Source: Microbacterium marinum (GTDB lineage: Bacteria > Actinomycetota > Actinomycetes > Actinomycetales > Microbacteriaceae). From it: a DNA stretch of 64,000 bases. Below the pieces are notes generated by a model that saw nothing but the letters and a program-made list of their open reading frames with translations, ran no database searches and had not been told where the DNA came from. The position numbers were made by a program, and so were the translations under genes. Shown piece by piece: positions 35,240-43,701 of the stretch. Within the stretch, counting starts at the first letter, position 1. Each line of letters opens with the position of its first letter. The stretch spans positions 1,860,001-1,924,000 of the forward strand of contig NZ_JACHMD010000001.1 of the NCBI RefSeq assembly GCF_014204835.1, written 5' to 3'.

Positions 35240-36685
35240 ATGAGCATTTCCGTACCCGACCGCCCCCGTACCCTCGCCGAGAAGGTCTGGGACGACCACC
35301 TCGTCGTCAAGGGCGAGGGCGGCGAACCCGACCTGATCTACATCGATCTGCACCTCGTGCACGAGGTCACGAGTCCTCAGGCGTTCGACGGCCTGCGTGC
35401 CGAGGGCCGCCCCGTCCGCCGCCTCGATCTGACGATCGCCACCGAGGACCACAACACCCCGACGTGGGACATCGACAAGCCGATCGCCGACCTCACCAGC
35501 CGCACGCAGATCGACACGCTCCGCCGCAACGCCGAGGAGTTCGGCGTCCGTCTGCATTCGCTGGGCGACAAGGAGCAGGGCATCGTCCACGTCGTCGGCC
35601 CGCAGCTCGGCCTCACCATGCCCGGCGTCACCGTGGTCTGCGGCGATTCTCACACCTCCACGCACGGCGCGTTCGGAGCGATGGCGTTCGGGATCGGGAC
35701 GAGCGAGGTCGAGCACGTCCTGGCCACCCAGACGCTGCCGCTGAAGCCGTTCAAGACCATGGCGATCACGGTCGAGGGCGACCTCAAGCCCGGGGTGACC
35801 GCGAAGGACGTGATCCTCGCCATCATCGCCAAGATCGGGGCGAACGGCGGACAGGGATACGTCCTCGAGTTCCGCGGCTCCGCGATCCGCTCCCTCTCGA
35901 TGGAGGGGCGCATGACGATGTGCAACATGTCGATCGAGGCCGGAGCCAGGGCCGGCATGATCGCGCCCGACGAGACGACCTTCGCCTACGTCAAGGACAA
36001 GCCCCACGCGCCGCAGGGTGCCGATTGGGATGCGGCGGTCGAATACTGGCGCACCCTGCCCTCCGACGAGGGCGCCGTCTACGACGCCGAGGTGTTCCTC
36101 GACGCCGACGAGCTCGAGCCGTTCGTCACCTGGGGCACGAACCCCGGTCAGGGCGTGTCGTTGAGCGGTGTCGTGCCCACGCCCTCCGCCATCGCCGACC
36201 CCAACGAGCGCGCGGCCGCGGAACGGGCGATCGAGTACATGGACCTCGTCCCGGGCACGCCGCTGAAGGACGTGTCGGTGGATGCCGTCTTCATGGGCTC
36301 CTGCACGAACAGTCGGATCGAGGACCTGCGACAGTTCGCCTCGCTCATCCAGGGCCGTACCAAAGCGCCCGGTGTGCGGGTCATGGTCGTGCCGGGGTCG
36401 GCGCGTGTGCGGCTCGAAGCCGAGGCGGAGGGTCTGGACAAGATCATCACGGAGTTCGGCGCGGAATGGCGCTTCGCGGGCTGCTCGATGTGCCTCGGGA
36501 TGAACCCCGATCAGCTCGCGCCGGGAGAACGCTGCGCCTCGACGAGCAACCGGAACTTCGAGGGTCGTCAGGGCAAGGGCGGGCGCACGCACCTCGTGTC
36601 GCCGCTCGTGGCCGCGGCGACCGCCGTGCTCGGCCGGCTGGCGAGCCCGAGCGATCTCGACGCACTCGTCGGAACGGAGGCCTGA
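35240..36685 (+). CDS. leuC: 3-isopropylmalate dehydratase, large subunit
   Basis: This 481-residue aconitase-family subunit isomerises 2-isopropylmalate to 3-isopropylmalate with LeuD. The 4Fe-4S ligands are visible as C355 in [11 protein letters not shown] and C415/C418 in [21 protein letters not shown]. Substrate motifs [11 protein letters not shown] and [32 protein letters not shown] are intact. Full normal length. It starts from ATG behind GGAGAACGAGAG and is likely controlled by the leader just upstream. LeuD follows after 2 bp. Confidence 0.98.
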   Translation: MSISVPDRPRTLAEKVWDDHLVVKGEGGEPDLIYIDLHLVHEVTSPQAFDGLRAEGRPVRRLDLTIATEDHNTPTWDIDKPIADLTSRTQIDTLRRNAEEFGVRLHSLGDKEQGIVHVVGPQLGLTMPGVTVVCGDSHTSTHGAFGAMAFGIGTSEVEHVLATQTLPLKPFKTMAITVEGDLKPGVTAKDVILAIIAKIGANGGQGYVLEFRGSAIRSLSMEGRMTMCNMSIEAGARAGMIAPDETTFAYVKDKPHAPQGADWDAAVEYWRTLPSDEGAVYDAEVFLDADELEPFVTWGTNPGQGVSLSGVVPTPSAIADPNERAAAERAIEYMDLVPGTPLKDVSVDAVFMGSCTNSRIEDLRQFASLIQGRTKAPGVRVMVVPGSARVRLEAEAEGLDKIITEFGAEWRFAGCSMCLGMNPDQLAPGERCASTSNRNFEGRQGKGGRTHLVSPLVAAATAVLGRLASPSDLDALVGTEA

Positions 36686-36687
36686 AC

Positions 36688-37284
36688 ATGGATGCATTCA
36701 CCCGTCACACCGGTGTCGGCGCCCCGCTGAAGCGCTCTGCGGTGGACACCGACCAGATCATCCCCGCCGTGTACCTGAAGCGGGTCACGAAGACGGGCTT
36801 CGAGGACGCCCTGTTCGCCAACTGGCGACAGGACCCGGAGTTCATCCTCAATCAGGAGCCGTACCGAGCGGCATCCGTGCTCGTCGCCGGTCCCGATTTC
36901 GGCACCGGCTCCAGCCGCGAGCACGCCGTCTGGGCACTCCGCGACTACGGATTCAAGGTCGTGCTCAGCACGAAGTTCGCCGACATCTTCCGTGGCAACG
37001 CGGGCAAACAGGGGCTGGTCACCGGTGTGGTCACCGACGACGTCCTCGAGGCGATCTGGGCGGCGCTCGAGGCGCAACCGGGGCGTGAGATCACCGTCGA
37101 CCTGGAGACACGCACCGTGCAGGTCGGCGACGTCCAGGCCTCGTTCGAGATCGACGATTACACTAGATGGCGGCTTCTCGAAGGACTCGACGACATCGGG
37201 CTCACGCTGCGCAACGAAGACAAGATCGCGCAGTTCGAGGCGCGCCGCGAGGCGTGGCGGCCGCGGACACTCCCCGTCCTCTAG
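36688..37284 (+). CDS. leuD: 3-isopropylmalate dehydratase, small subunit
   Basis: This 198-residue swivelling domain subunit completes the active site of LeuC. It shows [20 protein letters not shown], the conserved [17 protein letters not shown], and [15 protein letters not shown]. Length is normal. GGAGG lies within the last codons of leuC, with 2 bp between stop and ATG, so the subunits are translated together. Confidence 0.97.
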   Translation: MDAFTRHTGVGAPLKRSAVDTDQIIPAVYLKRVTKTGFEDALFANWRQDPEFILNQEPYRAASVLVAGPDFGTGSSREHAVWALRDYGFKVVLSTKFADIFRGNAGKQGLVTGVVTDDVLEAIWAALEAQPGREITVDLETRTVQVGDVQASFEIDDYTRWRLLEGLDDIGLTLRNEDKIAQFEARREAWRPRTLPVL

Positions 37285-37350
37285 CCGGAACGCGCCCCGC
37301 ACAACGGAGCGCGCCCGACGCATCCTCGACACACAGATGAGGTCCCCTCG

Positions 37351-38715
37351 ATGAACACACTCCTGAGCGACTCCGCGCCGACACCGGCCGGAGGCAACAG
37401 TCTCGGACAGACCCTGACGATCCGCGGCGGGCGACCGTTGAGCGGTCGGGTGGAGGTCAAGGGCGCGAAGAACCTCGCCACCAAGGCGATGGTCGCCGCA
37501 CTGCTCGGTGAGACCGCCAGTGTGCTGCGCGATGTCCCGGACATCAGCGACGTGCACGTCGTCCGGTCGCTGCTGGAGGTCCACGGCGTGAGCGTCGAGG
37601 ACATCGAGGACGGCGTGCTGCGCCTCGACCCGAGCGGCGCCGTGTCCGCCCACTTCGAGGAGATCGACGCCCACGCCGGAGCGTCGCGCATCCCGATCCT
37701 CTTCTGCGGCCCTCTGCTGCACCTCCTGGGACAGGCGTTCATCCCCGACCTCGGTGGATGCCGCATCGGCGACCGTCCGATCGACTTCCACCTCGACGCG
37801 CTGCGCTCCTTCGGCGCGATCGTCGAGAAGCTCCCGAGCGGCATCCGCCTGTCGGCCCCGCGCGGTCTGCACGGGGCGAACATCGAGCTTCCGTACCCGA
37901 GCGTCGGCGCGACCGAGCAGGTCCTGCTGACGGCGGTCCGCGCGAAGGGCACGACGGAGCTGCGCAACGCGGCCATCGAGCCGGAGATCATGGATCTCAT
38001 CGCGGTCCTGCAGAAGATGGGCGCGATCATCTCGTATGAGCCGAACCGCGTGATCTTCATCGAGGGCGTCGAGTCGCTCCGCGGCTACGACCACCGGAGC
38101 ATCTTCGACCGCAACGAGGCTGCGTCGTGGGCCTGCGCGGCACTCGCGACCGACGGCGACATCTTCGTCGGCGGCGCGAAGCAGCAGGAGATGCTCACCT
38201 TCCTGAACGTGTTCCGGAAGGCGGGCGGCGACTTCGACATCGCCGAGGACGGCATCCGATTCCGCCGCGGCGGCGCACTCAAGCCCGTGACCGTCGAGAC
38301 CGACGTGCACCCCGGCTTCATGACGGACTGGCAGCAGCCGCTCATCGTCGCGCTCACTCAGGCCGAGGGCGAGTCGATCGTCCACGAGACGGTCTACGAG
38401 AACCGTCTCGGCTTCACTCGTGCGCTCGTGCAGATGGGCGCCGACATCGTCGTGCACCCCGAGGGCATCGCGAGCTCCGACCGCCGCGTCCCGCGGCGCG
38501 CCCTCGAGCAGGCGGCGGTCATCAACGGCCCGACGCCGCTCCACGCGGCCGACGTCGTCGTCCCCGACCTCCGGGGCGGATACAGCTACGTCATCGCCGC
38601 TCTCGCGGCCGAGGGCGAGTCGACGGTCCGCAACATCGGCATCATCCGTCGCGGCTACGAGAAGTTCCTCGAGAAGCTGACGGACCTCGGCGCCGACTTC
38701 GACGTGACAGAGTGA
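37351..38715 (+). CDS. murA: UDP-N-acetylglucosamine 1-carboxyvinyltransferase
   Basis: This 454-residue enzyme transfers enolpyruvate to UDP-GlcNAc, the first committed step of peptidoglycan synthesis. The substrate lysine lies in EVKGAKNLATKAMVAALLGE. The catalytic cysteine is present as C137 in DLGGCRIGDRPIDFHLDALRSFGA, so a fosfomycin-sensitive type is expected. An about 20-residue N-terminal extension (rich in Ser, Thr, Pro) makes it slightly longer than usual. Its place between leuD and plsC is common in actinobacteria. The stop is 4 bp before plsC. Confidence 0.94.
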   Translation: MNTLLSDSAPTPAGGNSLGQTLTIRGGRPLSGRVEVKGAKNLATKAMVAALLGETASVLRDVPDISDVHVVRSLLEVHGVSVEDIEDGVLRLDPSGAVSAHFEEIDAHAGASRIPILFCGPLLHLLGQAFIPDLGGCRIGDRPIDFHLDALRSFGAIVEKLPSGIRLSAPRGLHGANIELPYPSVGATEQVLLTAVRAKGTTELRNAAIEPEIMDLIAVLQKMGAIISYEPNRVIFIEGVESLRGYDHRSIFDRNEAASWACAALATDGDIFVGGAKQQEMLTFLNVFRKAGGDFDIAEDGIRFRRGGALKPVTVETDVHPGFMTDWQQPLIVALTQAEGESIVHETVYENRLGFTRALVQMGADIVVHPEGIASSDRRVPRRALEQAAVINGPTPLHAADVVVPDLRGGYSYVIAALAAEGESTVRNIGIIRRGYEKFLEKLTDLGADFDVTE

Positions 38716-38719
38716 CTCC

Positions 38720-39481
38720 GTGACCGGACGTCGCCGCGCCTCCGCGGAGAAGAGTCGGCCGAGCGTGTTCTGGCCGGCCGCGGCCCTCGTGGTGCCCGCC
38801 GTCGGGTGGTTCGCGAAGATCGAGATCGAGGGCGGCGAGCACCTTCCGCTCGACGGCTCGTACGTCTTGGCGCCGAATCACTACAGCGAATTCGATCCGC
38901 TCATCCTGGCGGTCGCCACGTGGCGATTGGGACGGGCTCCGCGCTTCATGGCGAAGGAGAGCCTGTTCCGCGTGCCCGTGCTGGGATGGCTCCTGCGTGC
39001 CACGGGCATGGTCCCGGTGGCCCGCGCCTCGACAGCGGCCGCCGCGAAGCAGACCCTCGCTCAGTCCACCGCCCTCGTAGCCGATCGACGCGGCGTGATC
39101 GTCTACCCCGAGGGATCGCTGACCCGCGACCCCGATATGTGGCCCATGCGCGGGAAGACCGGTGCGGTGCGCCTCGCCCTCGCGGCATCCACCCCGATCC
39201 CCGTCATCCCGGTGGCGACGTGGGGCGTGCAGGAGATCCTGCCGCGCTACGGCAAGCTCCGCTTCTGGCCACCGCGTCGACGCGTCAAGATGCTCCTCGG
39301 CCCGCCCGTCGACTTGTCTGCCTTCGCGGGCACCTCGCCGGCGACGCTCACCGCAGCGACGGATGCCGTCATGCGCGACGTCTCGATCCTCCTCGGGCGT
39401 CTCCGTGACGAGACACCGCCCGCAGAGCGCTGGAATCCGTCGCAGCACGGACAGACCGAGACGGGGCGCCTTGACTCCTAA
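38720..39481 (+). CDS. plsC: 1-acyl-sn-glycerol-3-phosphate acyltransferase
   Basis: This 253-residue membrane-associated acyltransferase makes phosphatidic acid. Motif I is NHYSEFD (H54 and D59, the HX4D catalytic pair), motif II AKESLFRVPVLGWLL, motif III VYPEGSLTRD, and motif IV IPVIPVATWG. It starts from GTG 4 bp after murA. Its end overlaps an alternative start of gpsA, so murA, plsC and gpsA are probably one transcription unit. Confidence 0.94.
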   Translation: MTGRRRASAEKSRPSVFWPAAALVVPAVGWFAKIEIEGGEHLPLDGSYVLAPNHYSEFDPLILAVATWRLGRAPRFMAKESLFRVPVLGWLLRATGMVPVARASTAAAAKQTLAQSTALVADRRGVIVYPEGSLTRDPDMWPMRGKTGAVRLALAASTPIPVIPVATWGVQEILPRYGKLRFWPPRRRVKMLLGPPVDLSAFAGTSPATLTAATDAVMRDVSILLGRLRDETPPAERWNPSQHGQTETGRLDS

Positions 39482-39506
39482 GGAAACCGCGCGTCGGGAC
39501 GTGGCG

Positions 39507-40619
39507 ATGCCGCGCGTCGCCGTGCTGGGAGCGGGAAGCTGGGGGACCACCTTCGGCAAGGTGCTCGCCGACGGCGGCGCCGACGTCATGATGTGGGCGC
39601 GCCGCGCGGAACAGGCGCACGAGATCCGCGAGGGCAAGCGGAACTCGCAGTACCTCCCCGGCATCAACCTGCCGCGGAACCTCAGCGCGACCCACCACCT
39701 CGCCGAAGCGCTCGACGGCGCGACGCAGGTCTACATCGCGATCTCCAGTCAGGCGCTCCGGCAGAACCTGAAGGGTGTCCGTCCGCTGCTGGGCGGGAGC
39801 GACGCGCCGATCGTGTCCCTGATGAAGGGCGTCGAGAAGAAGACCGGGCTCCGGATGAGCCAGGTGCTCGAGCACGAGCTCCGGTGCGATCCGGCGCGCA
39901 TCGCCGTGGCATCCGGCCCCAACCTCGCCCTCGAGATCGCCCGGCAGCACCCGACCGCCGCCGTCATCTCCTCGTCGAGCCAGGAAACGGCCGAGGCGGT
40001 CGCGCGGCGCGCACGGAACCGATACTTCCGTACCTTCGTCAACACCGACGTGATCGGGACCGAGTTCGGCGGCGTGCTGAAGAACCTGATCGCTGTGGCG
40101 ATCGGCATCGTCGACGGTGTCGGTTACGGCGAGAACACCAAGGCCTCGATCATCACGCGGGGTCTGGTCGAGATGACCGACTTCGCCGTGGCGCAGGGTG
40201 CTCAGCCCGAGACGCTGCAGGGCCTGGCAGGGCTCGGCGACCTCATCGCGACCTGCCAGTCGCCCCTGAGCCGCAACAACACGGCGGGGCGCCTCCTCGG
40301 CCAGGGCTACAGCTTCCACGAAGTCGTGAAGCAGATGGACCAGACAGCCGAGGGTCTCGCGTCCGTCGCCCCTGTGCTCCACCTGGCCCGCGAGGCCGGC
40401 GTGCAGATGCCCATCGTCGAGCAGGTGAAGATGGTGCTCGACGGGACGATGAACCCGCGGGATATCGCTCCGCACCTGACGACGGACGACGACGAGCCGA
40501 CCGGCGAGAGGACGACGAATGAATCAGGCGGCGGTGGTACTGCTCTTCGGCGGGCGATCGAGCGAGCACTCGATCAGTTCCGCAACCGCGGGCGGGGTGC
40601 TGCGGGCGATCGATCGTGA
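39507..40619 (+). CDS. gpsA: Glycerol-3-phosphate dehydrogenase [NAD(P)+], with extended C-terminus
   Basis: This 370-residue enzyme makes glycerol 3-phosphate for phospholipids, which the neighbouring PlsC uses further on. NAD motif VLGAGSWGTTFGKVL is at residues 6-20, and catalytic/substrate segments GPNLALEIA, GTEFGGVLKNLIAVAIGIVDG and SPLSRNNTAGRLLGQG are intact. ATG at 39507 gives the family N-terminus; an in-frame TTG at 39471 is possible. The C-terminal about 33 residues (SGGGGTALRRAIERALDQF...) are unlike the family and lie within ddl in another frame: the two genes overlap by 101 bp. Confidence 0.93.
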   Translation: MPRVAVLGAGSWGTTFGKVLADGGADVMMWARRAEQAHEIREGKRNSQYLPGINLPRNLSATHHLAEALDGATQVYIAISSQALRQNLKGVRPLLGGSDAPIVSLMKGVEKKTGLRMSQVLEHELRCDPARIAVASGPNLALEIARQHPTAAVISSSSQETAEAVARRARNRYFRTFVNTDVIGTEFGGVLKNLIAVAIGIVDGVGYGENTKASIITRGLVEMTDFAVAQGAQPETLQGLAGLGDLIATCQSPLSRNNTAGRLLGQGYSFHEVVKQMDQTAEGLASVAPVLHLAREAGVQMPIVEQVKMVLDGTMNPRDIAPHLTTDDDEPTGERTTNESGGGGTALRRAIERALDQFRNRGRGAAGDRS

Positions 40620-41598
40620 CCGCTTCCGGGTGATCCCCGTCGGGATCACCCGCGACGGCGCGTTCGTCCTCGAGGACGACGATCCCGACAAGTTCGCCCT
40701 GGACCCCAACCGGCTTCCCGAGGTCGCCGACAACGGTACCCGGATCATCTGGCCCGATTCGACGCTCACGCGGCAGCTGCAGGTGCGGCATCCCGACGGC
40801 CGCGTCGAGTCGCTCGGCGACGTCGACGTCGTGTTCCCGATCCTCCACGGCCGCTTCGGCGAGGACGGTACCGTGCAGGGCTTCCTGGAGCTCATCGACC
40901 TGCCATATGTGGGTGCGGGCCTCTTGATGTCGGCCATCGGGATGGACAAGCACACGACGAAGAGCATCCTCCACGCGGCGGGCGTCCCGGTGGTGCCGTG
41001 GGTCACGGTCACCCGCGCGGACCTCGACCGCACTCCCGATCTCTGGGAGCGGCGGATCCGCGCGCTCGGGCTTCCCGCGTTCGTCAAGCCCGCCCGGGCA
41101 GGCTCCAGCGTCGGCGTCTCGAAGGTGTCGGACTGGTCCGAACTGGATGCCGCCCTCGCGACGGCCTTCGCTGAGGACGACACGGTCCTGGTGGAGCAGG
41201 GGGTCTCGGGGCGCGAGGTCGAGTGCGGCGTGCTCCAGGGTCGCGACGGCGGCGTGCCGCGGGTGAGTGTCGCCGGCGAGATCGTCGTCTCGGGGCGCGA
41301 CTTCTACGATTTCGAGGCGAAGTACCTGAATGCGGACGGCGTCGACCTCGTCTGCCCCGCCGACCTCCACGAGGGGGAACTCGCCGAGATGCAGCGGATC
41401 GCGGCGCGTGCGTTCGAGGCGGTGGGCGGCCAGGGCCTGTCCCGGGTCGACTTCTTCTACACGGGCACGGAGTTCTTCGTCAACGAGGTGAACACGATGC
41501 CGGGCTTCACCCCGATCTCGATGTTCCCGACCTGCTGGATCGCGAGCGGCATGAGCTACCCCGAGCTGATCACGGAGCTCATCGAACTCGCCCGCTGA
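40519..41598 (+). CDS. ddl: D-alanine--D-alanine ligase
   Basis: This 359-residue ATP-grasp enzyme joins two D-alanines for the peptidoglycan stem. It starts with VVLLFGGRSSEHSIS. ATP-grasp parts are visible: FPILHGRFGEDGTVQGFLELIDLPYVGAG, KPARAGSSVGVSKV, VEQGVSGREVECGVL, and the metal site FVNEVNTMPGFTPISMFP. The ATG (40519) lies well inside the 3' end of gpsA, with GAGAGGACGA upstream. Length is normal. Confidence 0.96.
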   Translation: MNQAAVVLLFGGRSSEHSISSATAGGVLRAIDRDRFRVIPVGITRDGAFVLEDDDPDKFALDPNRLPEVADNGTRIIWPDSTLTRQLQVRHPDGRVESLGDVDVVFPILHGRFGEDGTVQGFLELIDLPYVGAGLLMSAIGMDKHTTKSILHAAGVPVVPWVTVTRADLDRTPDLWERRIRALGLPAFVKPARAGSSVGVSKVSDWSELDAALATAFAEDDTVLVEQGVSGREVECGVLQGRDGGVPRVSVAGEIVVSGRDFYDFEAKYLNADGVDLVCPADLHEGELAEMQRIAARAFEAVGGQGLSRVDFFYTGTEFFVNEVNTMPGFTPISMFPTCWIASGMSYPELITELIELAR

Positions 41599-41604
41599 TT
41601 CCGG

Positions 41605-42096
41605 TCAGGGTGCGTCGGGGACGGGCGTCGCCTCGTCGAGCGTCGTGCACTGCGATTCGACGTCGAACTCGTCCGTGATGAGCCGGCTCACCGTGTCGAC
41701 GGGACCGCTCGAGGACGCGATGTCGTTGTCGACGAGGATCTCGATCGCGGGAACCCGGCCGTAGGTCGTGAGCCGGTACATCGGCGCTTCGGTGTCGTCG
41801 ATGATCCAGTCGATCCCCGAGACCGTCTGACACGGCAAAGTGCTCGGCCCGGGCGGGGTGACCCCGCAGGCGATGATGACGGCGGACGGGTCGCCCCACG
41901 ACGCCGTCGACTGCGCGTCGGTCCAGCGTCGTTCGTGGTCTTCGAAGACCTCGGGGAGACGGACCATCACGTCCGCGCAGCGGGGATCGTTCGCATCGGT
42001 GGGCGGTTCGAGCGCGACGGTCGACGAGCACCCGGCGAGCACCCCGGCGCCGGCAAAAAGGAGCACGGAGAGGAGGACGGCGCGCGGGCGGAGCAT
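41605..42096 (-). CDS. DUF3515-family lipoprotein
   Basis: This 163-residue protein has a signal peptide with lipobox VLAGCSS (Cys at residue 23). The exported part has four cysteines (CADV, ACGV, PCQT, QCTT) and conserved Trp residues, typical of DUF3515 proteins found between ddl and thiL in actinobacteria. Function unknown. It runs opposite to its neighbours; the start codon is 22 bp from the thiL start, so the promoters must overlap. Confidence 0.88.
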   Translation of the reverse strand: MLRPRAVLLSVLLFAGAGVLAGCSSTVALEPPTDANDPRCADVMVRLPEVFEDHERRWTDAQSTASWGDPSAVIIACGVTPPGPSTLPCQTVSGIDWIIDDTEAPMYRLTTYGRVPAIEILVDNDIASSSGPVDTVSRLITDEFDVESQCTTLDEATPVPDAP

Positions 42097-42118
42097 CCCT
42101 CCAGGCTACCGTGGAGGC

Positions 42119-43087
42119 GTGAGCGAACCCCGAGTGCGAGACCTCGACGAAGCCGCCCTCCTGCGCCGGATCTTCGCTGTGCTCGAGGGATCTTCGACGG
42201 CGCTCGTCGGTCCCGGTGACGACGCCGCCGTGCTGGCCGTCCCGGGGGAGCGGCTCGTCGCCACGACCGACACGCTCGTCCACGGGCCCGACTTCCGGCT
42301 GGCATGGTCGAGCGGTGAGGACCTCGGACGCAAGGCGGCGGCCGTCAACCTCGCCGACGTCGCTGCGATGGGAGCCCGTCCGACGGCGCTCCTCGTCGCC
42401 CTCGCCGTGCCGGATGCGATGCCGGTGACGTTCGTCGAAGACCTCGCGCGGGGTCTGCGCGCCGCGTGCGACGAACTCGCACCGGGCTGCGCGATAGAGG
42501 GTGGCGATCTGACGGTCTCGGACACGCTGACGGTCGCCGTGACGGCGCTCGGCGTGCTCGACGGTGCTCCGGTCCGCCGTTCCGGTGCGCGGCGCGGCGA
42601 CATCGTCGCGGTCGCCGGCGACCTCGGTCCGGCGACGCGTGGGCTCCGGATCCTCTTCGACCGGTTCCGCGGGGCAGACGGCACCCCGATGTCGATGGAG
42701 CCTTCCGTGCTGTCCGACGCCGAGCGATCCGATGTCGTCGCGCAGCTTCGTCCGACGCCGCCGATCGCCCTCGGCTCCGTCGCTGCCCGAGCGGGCGCGA
42801 CCGCGATGATGGACGTCTCCGACGGCCTCATCCTCGACGCGACCCGTCTTGCGGACGCCTCGGGCGTCACGCTCGATCTCTCCTCATCGCTCGACGACGA
42901 CGCGCTCACCGGCGGCGAAGACCACGCACTGCTCGCGACGTTCCCCGCGGACGCCATGCCGGAGGGGTTCCGCCGCATCGGCACCGTGCGAGAGCGCGGC
43001 GCCTGTGCGGTCACGGTCGGCGGTGTGCCGTTCAGCGGTCGAGGCGGCTGGGACCCGTATCAGGACTGGGACGCCGCGCGGGGCTGA
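42119..43087 (+). CDS. thiL: Thiamine-monophosphate kinase
   Basis: This 322-residue AIR-synthase-fold kinase converts thiamine monophosphate to the diphosphate cofactor needed by IlvB among others. It shows VGPGDDAAVLAVPGERLVATTDTLVHGPDF, DLGRKAAAVNLADVAAMGARP, EGGDLTVSDTLTV and ATAMMDVSDGLILDATRLA. It starts from GTG with TACCGT (42107-42112) 6 nt upstream; the GGAGG between is only 1 nt from the GTG, too close to work, so the mRNA is probably leaderless. Confidence 0.94.
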   Translation: MSEPRVRDLDEAALLRRIFAVLEGSSTALVGPGDDAAVLAVPGERLVATTDTLVHGPDFRLAWSSGEDLGRKAAAVNLADVAAMGARPTALLVALAVPDAMPVTFVEDLARGLRAACDELAPGCAIEGGDLTVSDTLTVAVTALGVLDGAPVRRSGARRGDIVAVAGDLGPATRGLRILFDRFRGADGTPMSMEPSVLSDAERSDVVAQLRPTPPIALGSVAARAGATAMMDVSDGLILDATRLADASGVTLDLSSSLDDDALTGGEDHALLATFPADAMPEGFRRIGTVRERGACAVTVGGVPFSGRGGWDPYQDWDAARG

Positions 43088-43093
43088 GGCCGG

Positions 43094-43651
43094 TCACTCC
43101 CGCCCGAGCCACCAGAGCGTCGTGTCCCCGTACGACTTCGAACGCTCGACGACCATCCCCGCCGGCAGCATCGGGTGCGGCGACCTGCTCGAGCGCTCGA
43201 GGATGACCAGCGCGTCGTCCGTGAGGCGCGGGAGCAGCAGTGCAAGGGTCCCACCCAGTTCCGCGTCGGACAGGTCGTACGGCGGGTCGATGAAGACCAG
43301 GTCCCACATCGTCGCGCCGTGCTGCAGGAAGGCGTCGACAGCGGCGCGGTGCACGGTCAGCCGCGCGCCCGGCACCGACCGCGCCACAGCCTTCGCGTTG
43401 CGGTCCGCGACCTGCGCGGCCTTCGGGGCGCGTTCGACGAGGTCGGCGGATGCCGCGCCGCGGCTGACGGCCTCGAGTCCGAGCGCGCCCGATCCGGCGT
43501 AGAGGTCGAGGACCGCGGCATCCGTCATCGCATCGGCGGCATCGAGCGCACCGAAGAGCGACTCGCGGACGCGTTCGCTGGTGGGGCGGGTGCCGGCCCC
43601 CGGGACGCCGAGCGTCAACGATCCGGCTGCCCCTGCGATGATCCTCGTCAC
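43094..43651 (-). CDS. rsmD: 16S rRNA (guanine(966)-N2)-methyltransferase
   Basis: This 185-residue SAM-dependent enzyme methylates the small-subunit rRNA. It shows TRPTSERVRESLFGAL at residues about 22-37, the SAM-binding VLDLYAGSGALGLEAVSRGA, and the catalytic DPPY motif in LVFIDPPYDLS. Length is normal. It converges on thiL with 6 bp between stops and is divergent from recG with 50 bp between starts. Confidence 0.94.
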   Translation of the reverse strand: MTRIIAGAAGSLTLGVPGAGTRPTSERVRESLFGALDAADAMTDAAVLDLYAGSGALGLEAVSRGAASADLVERAPKAAQVADRNAKAVARSVPGARLTVHRAAVDAFLQHGATMWDLVFIDPPYDLSDAELGGTLALLLPRLTDDALVILERSSRSPHPMLPAGMVVERSKSYGDTTLWWLGRE

Positions 43652-43701
43652 CCCGCCACGATACCGGCGGCGGCGTCGCGGGTCGCTCGTAGACTCGATG
43701 C

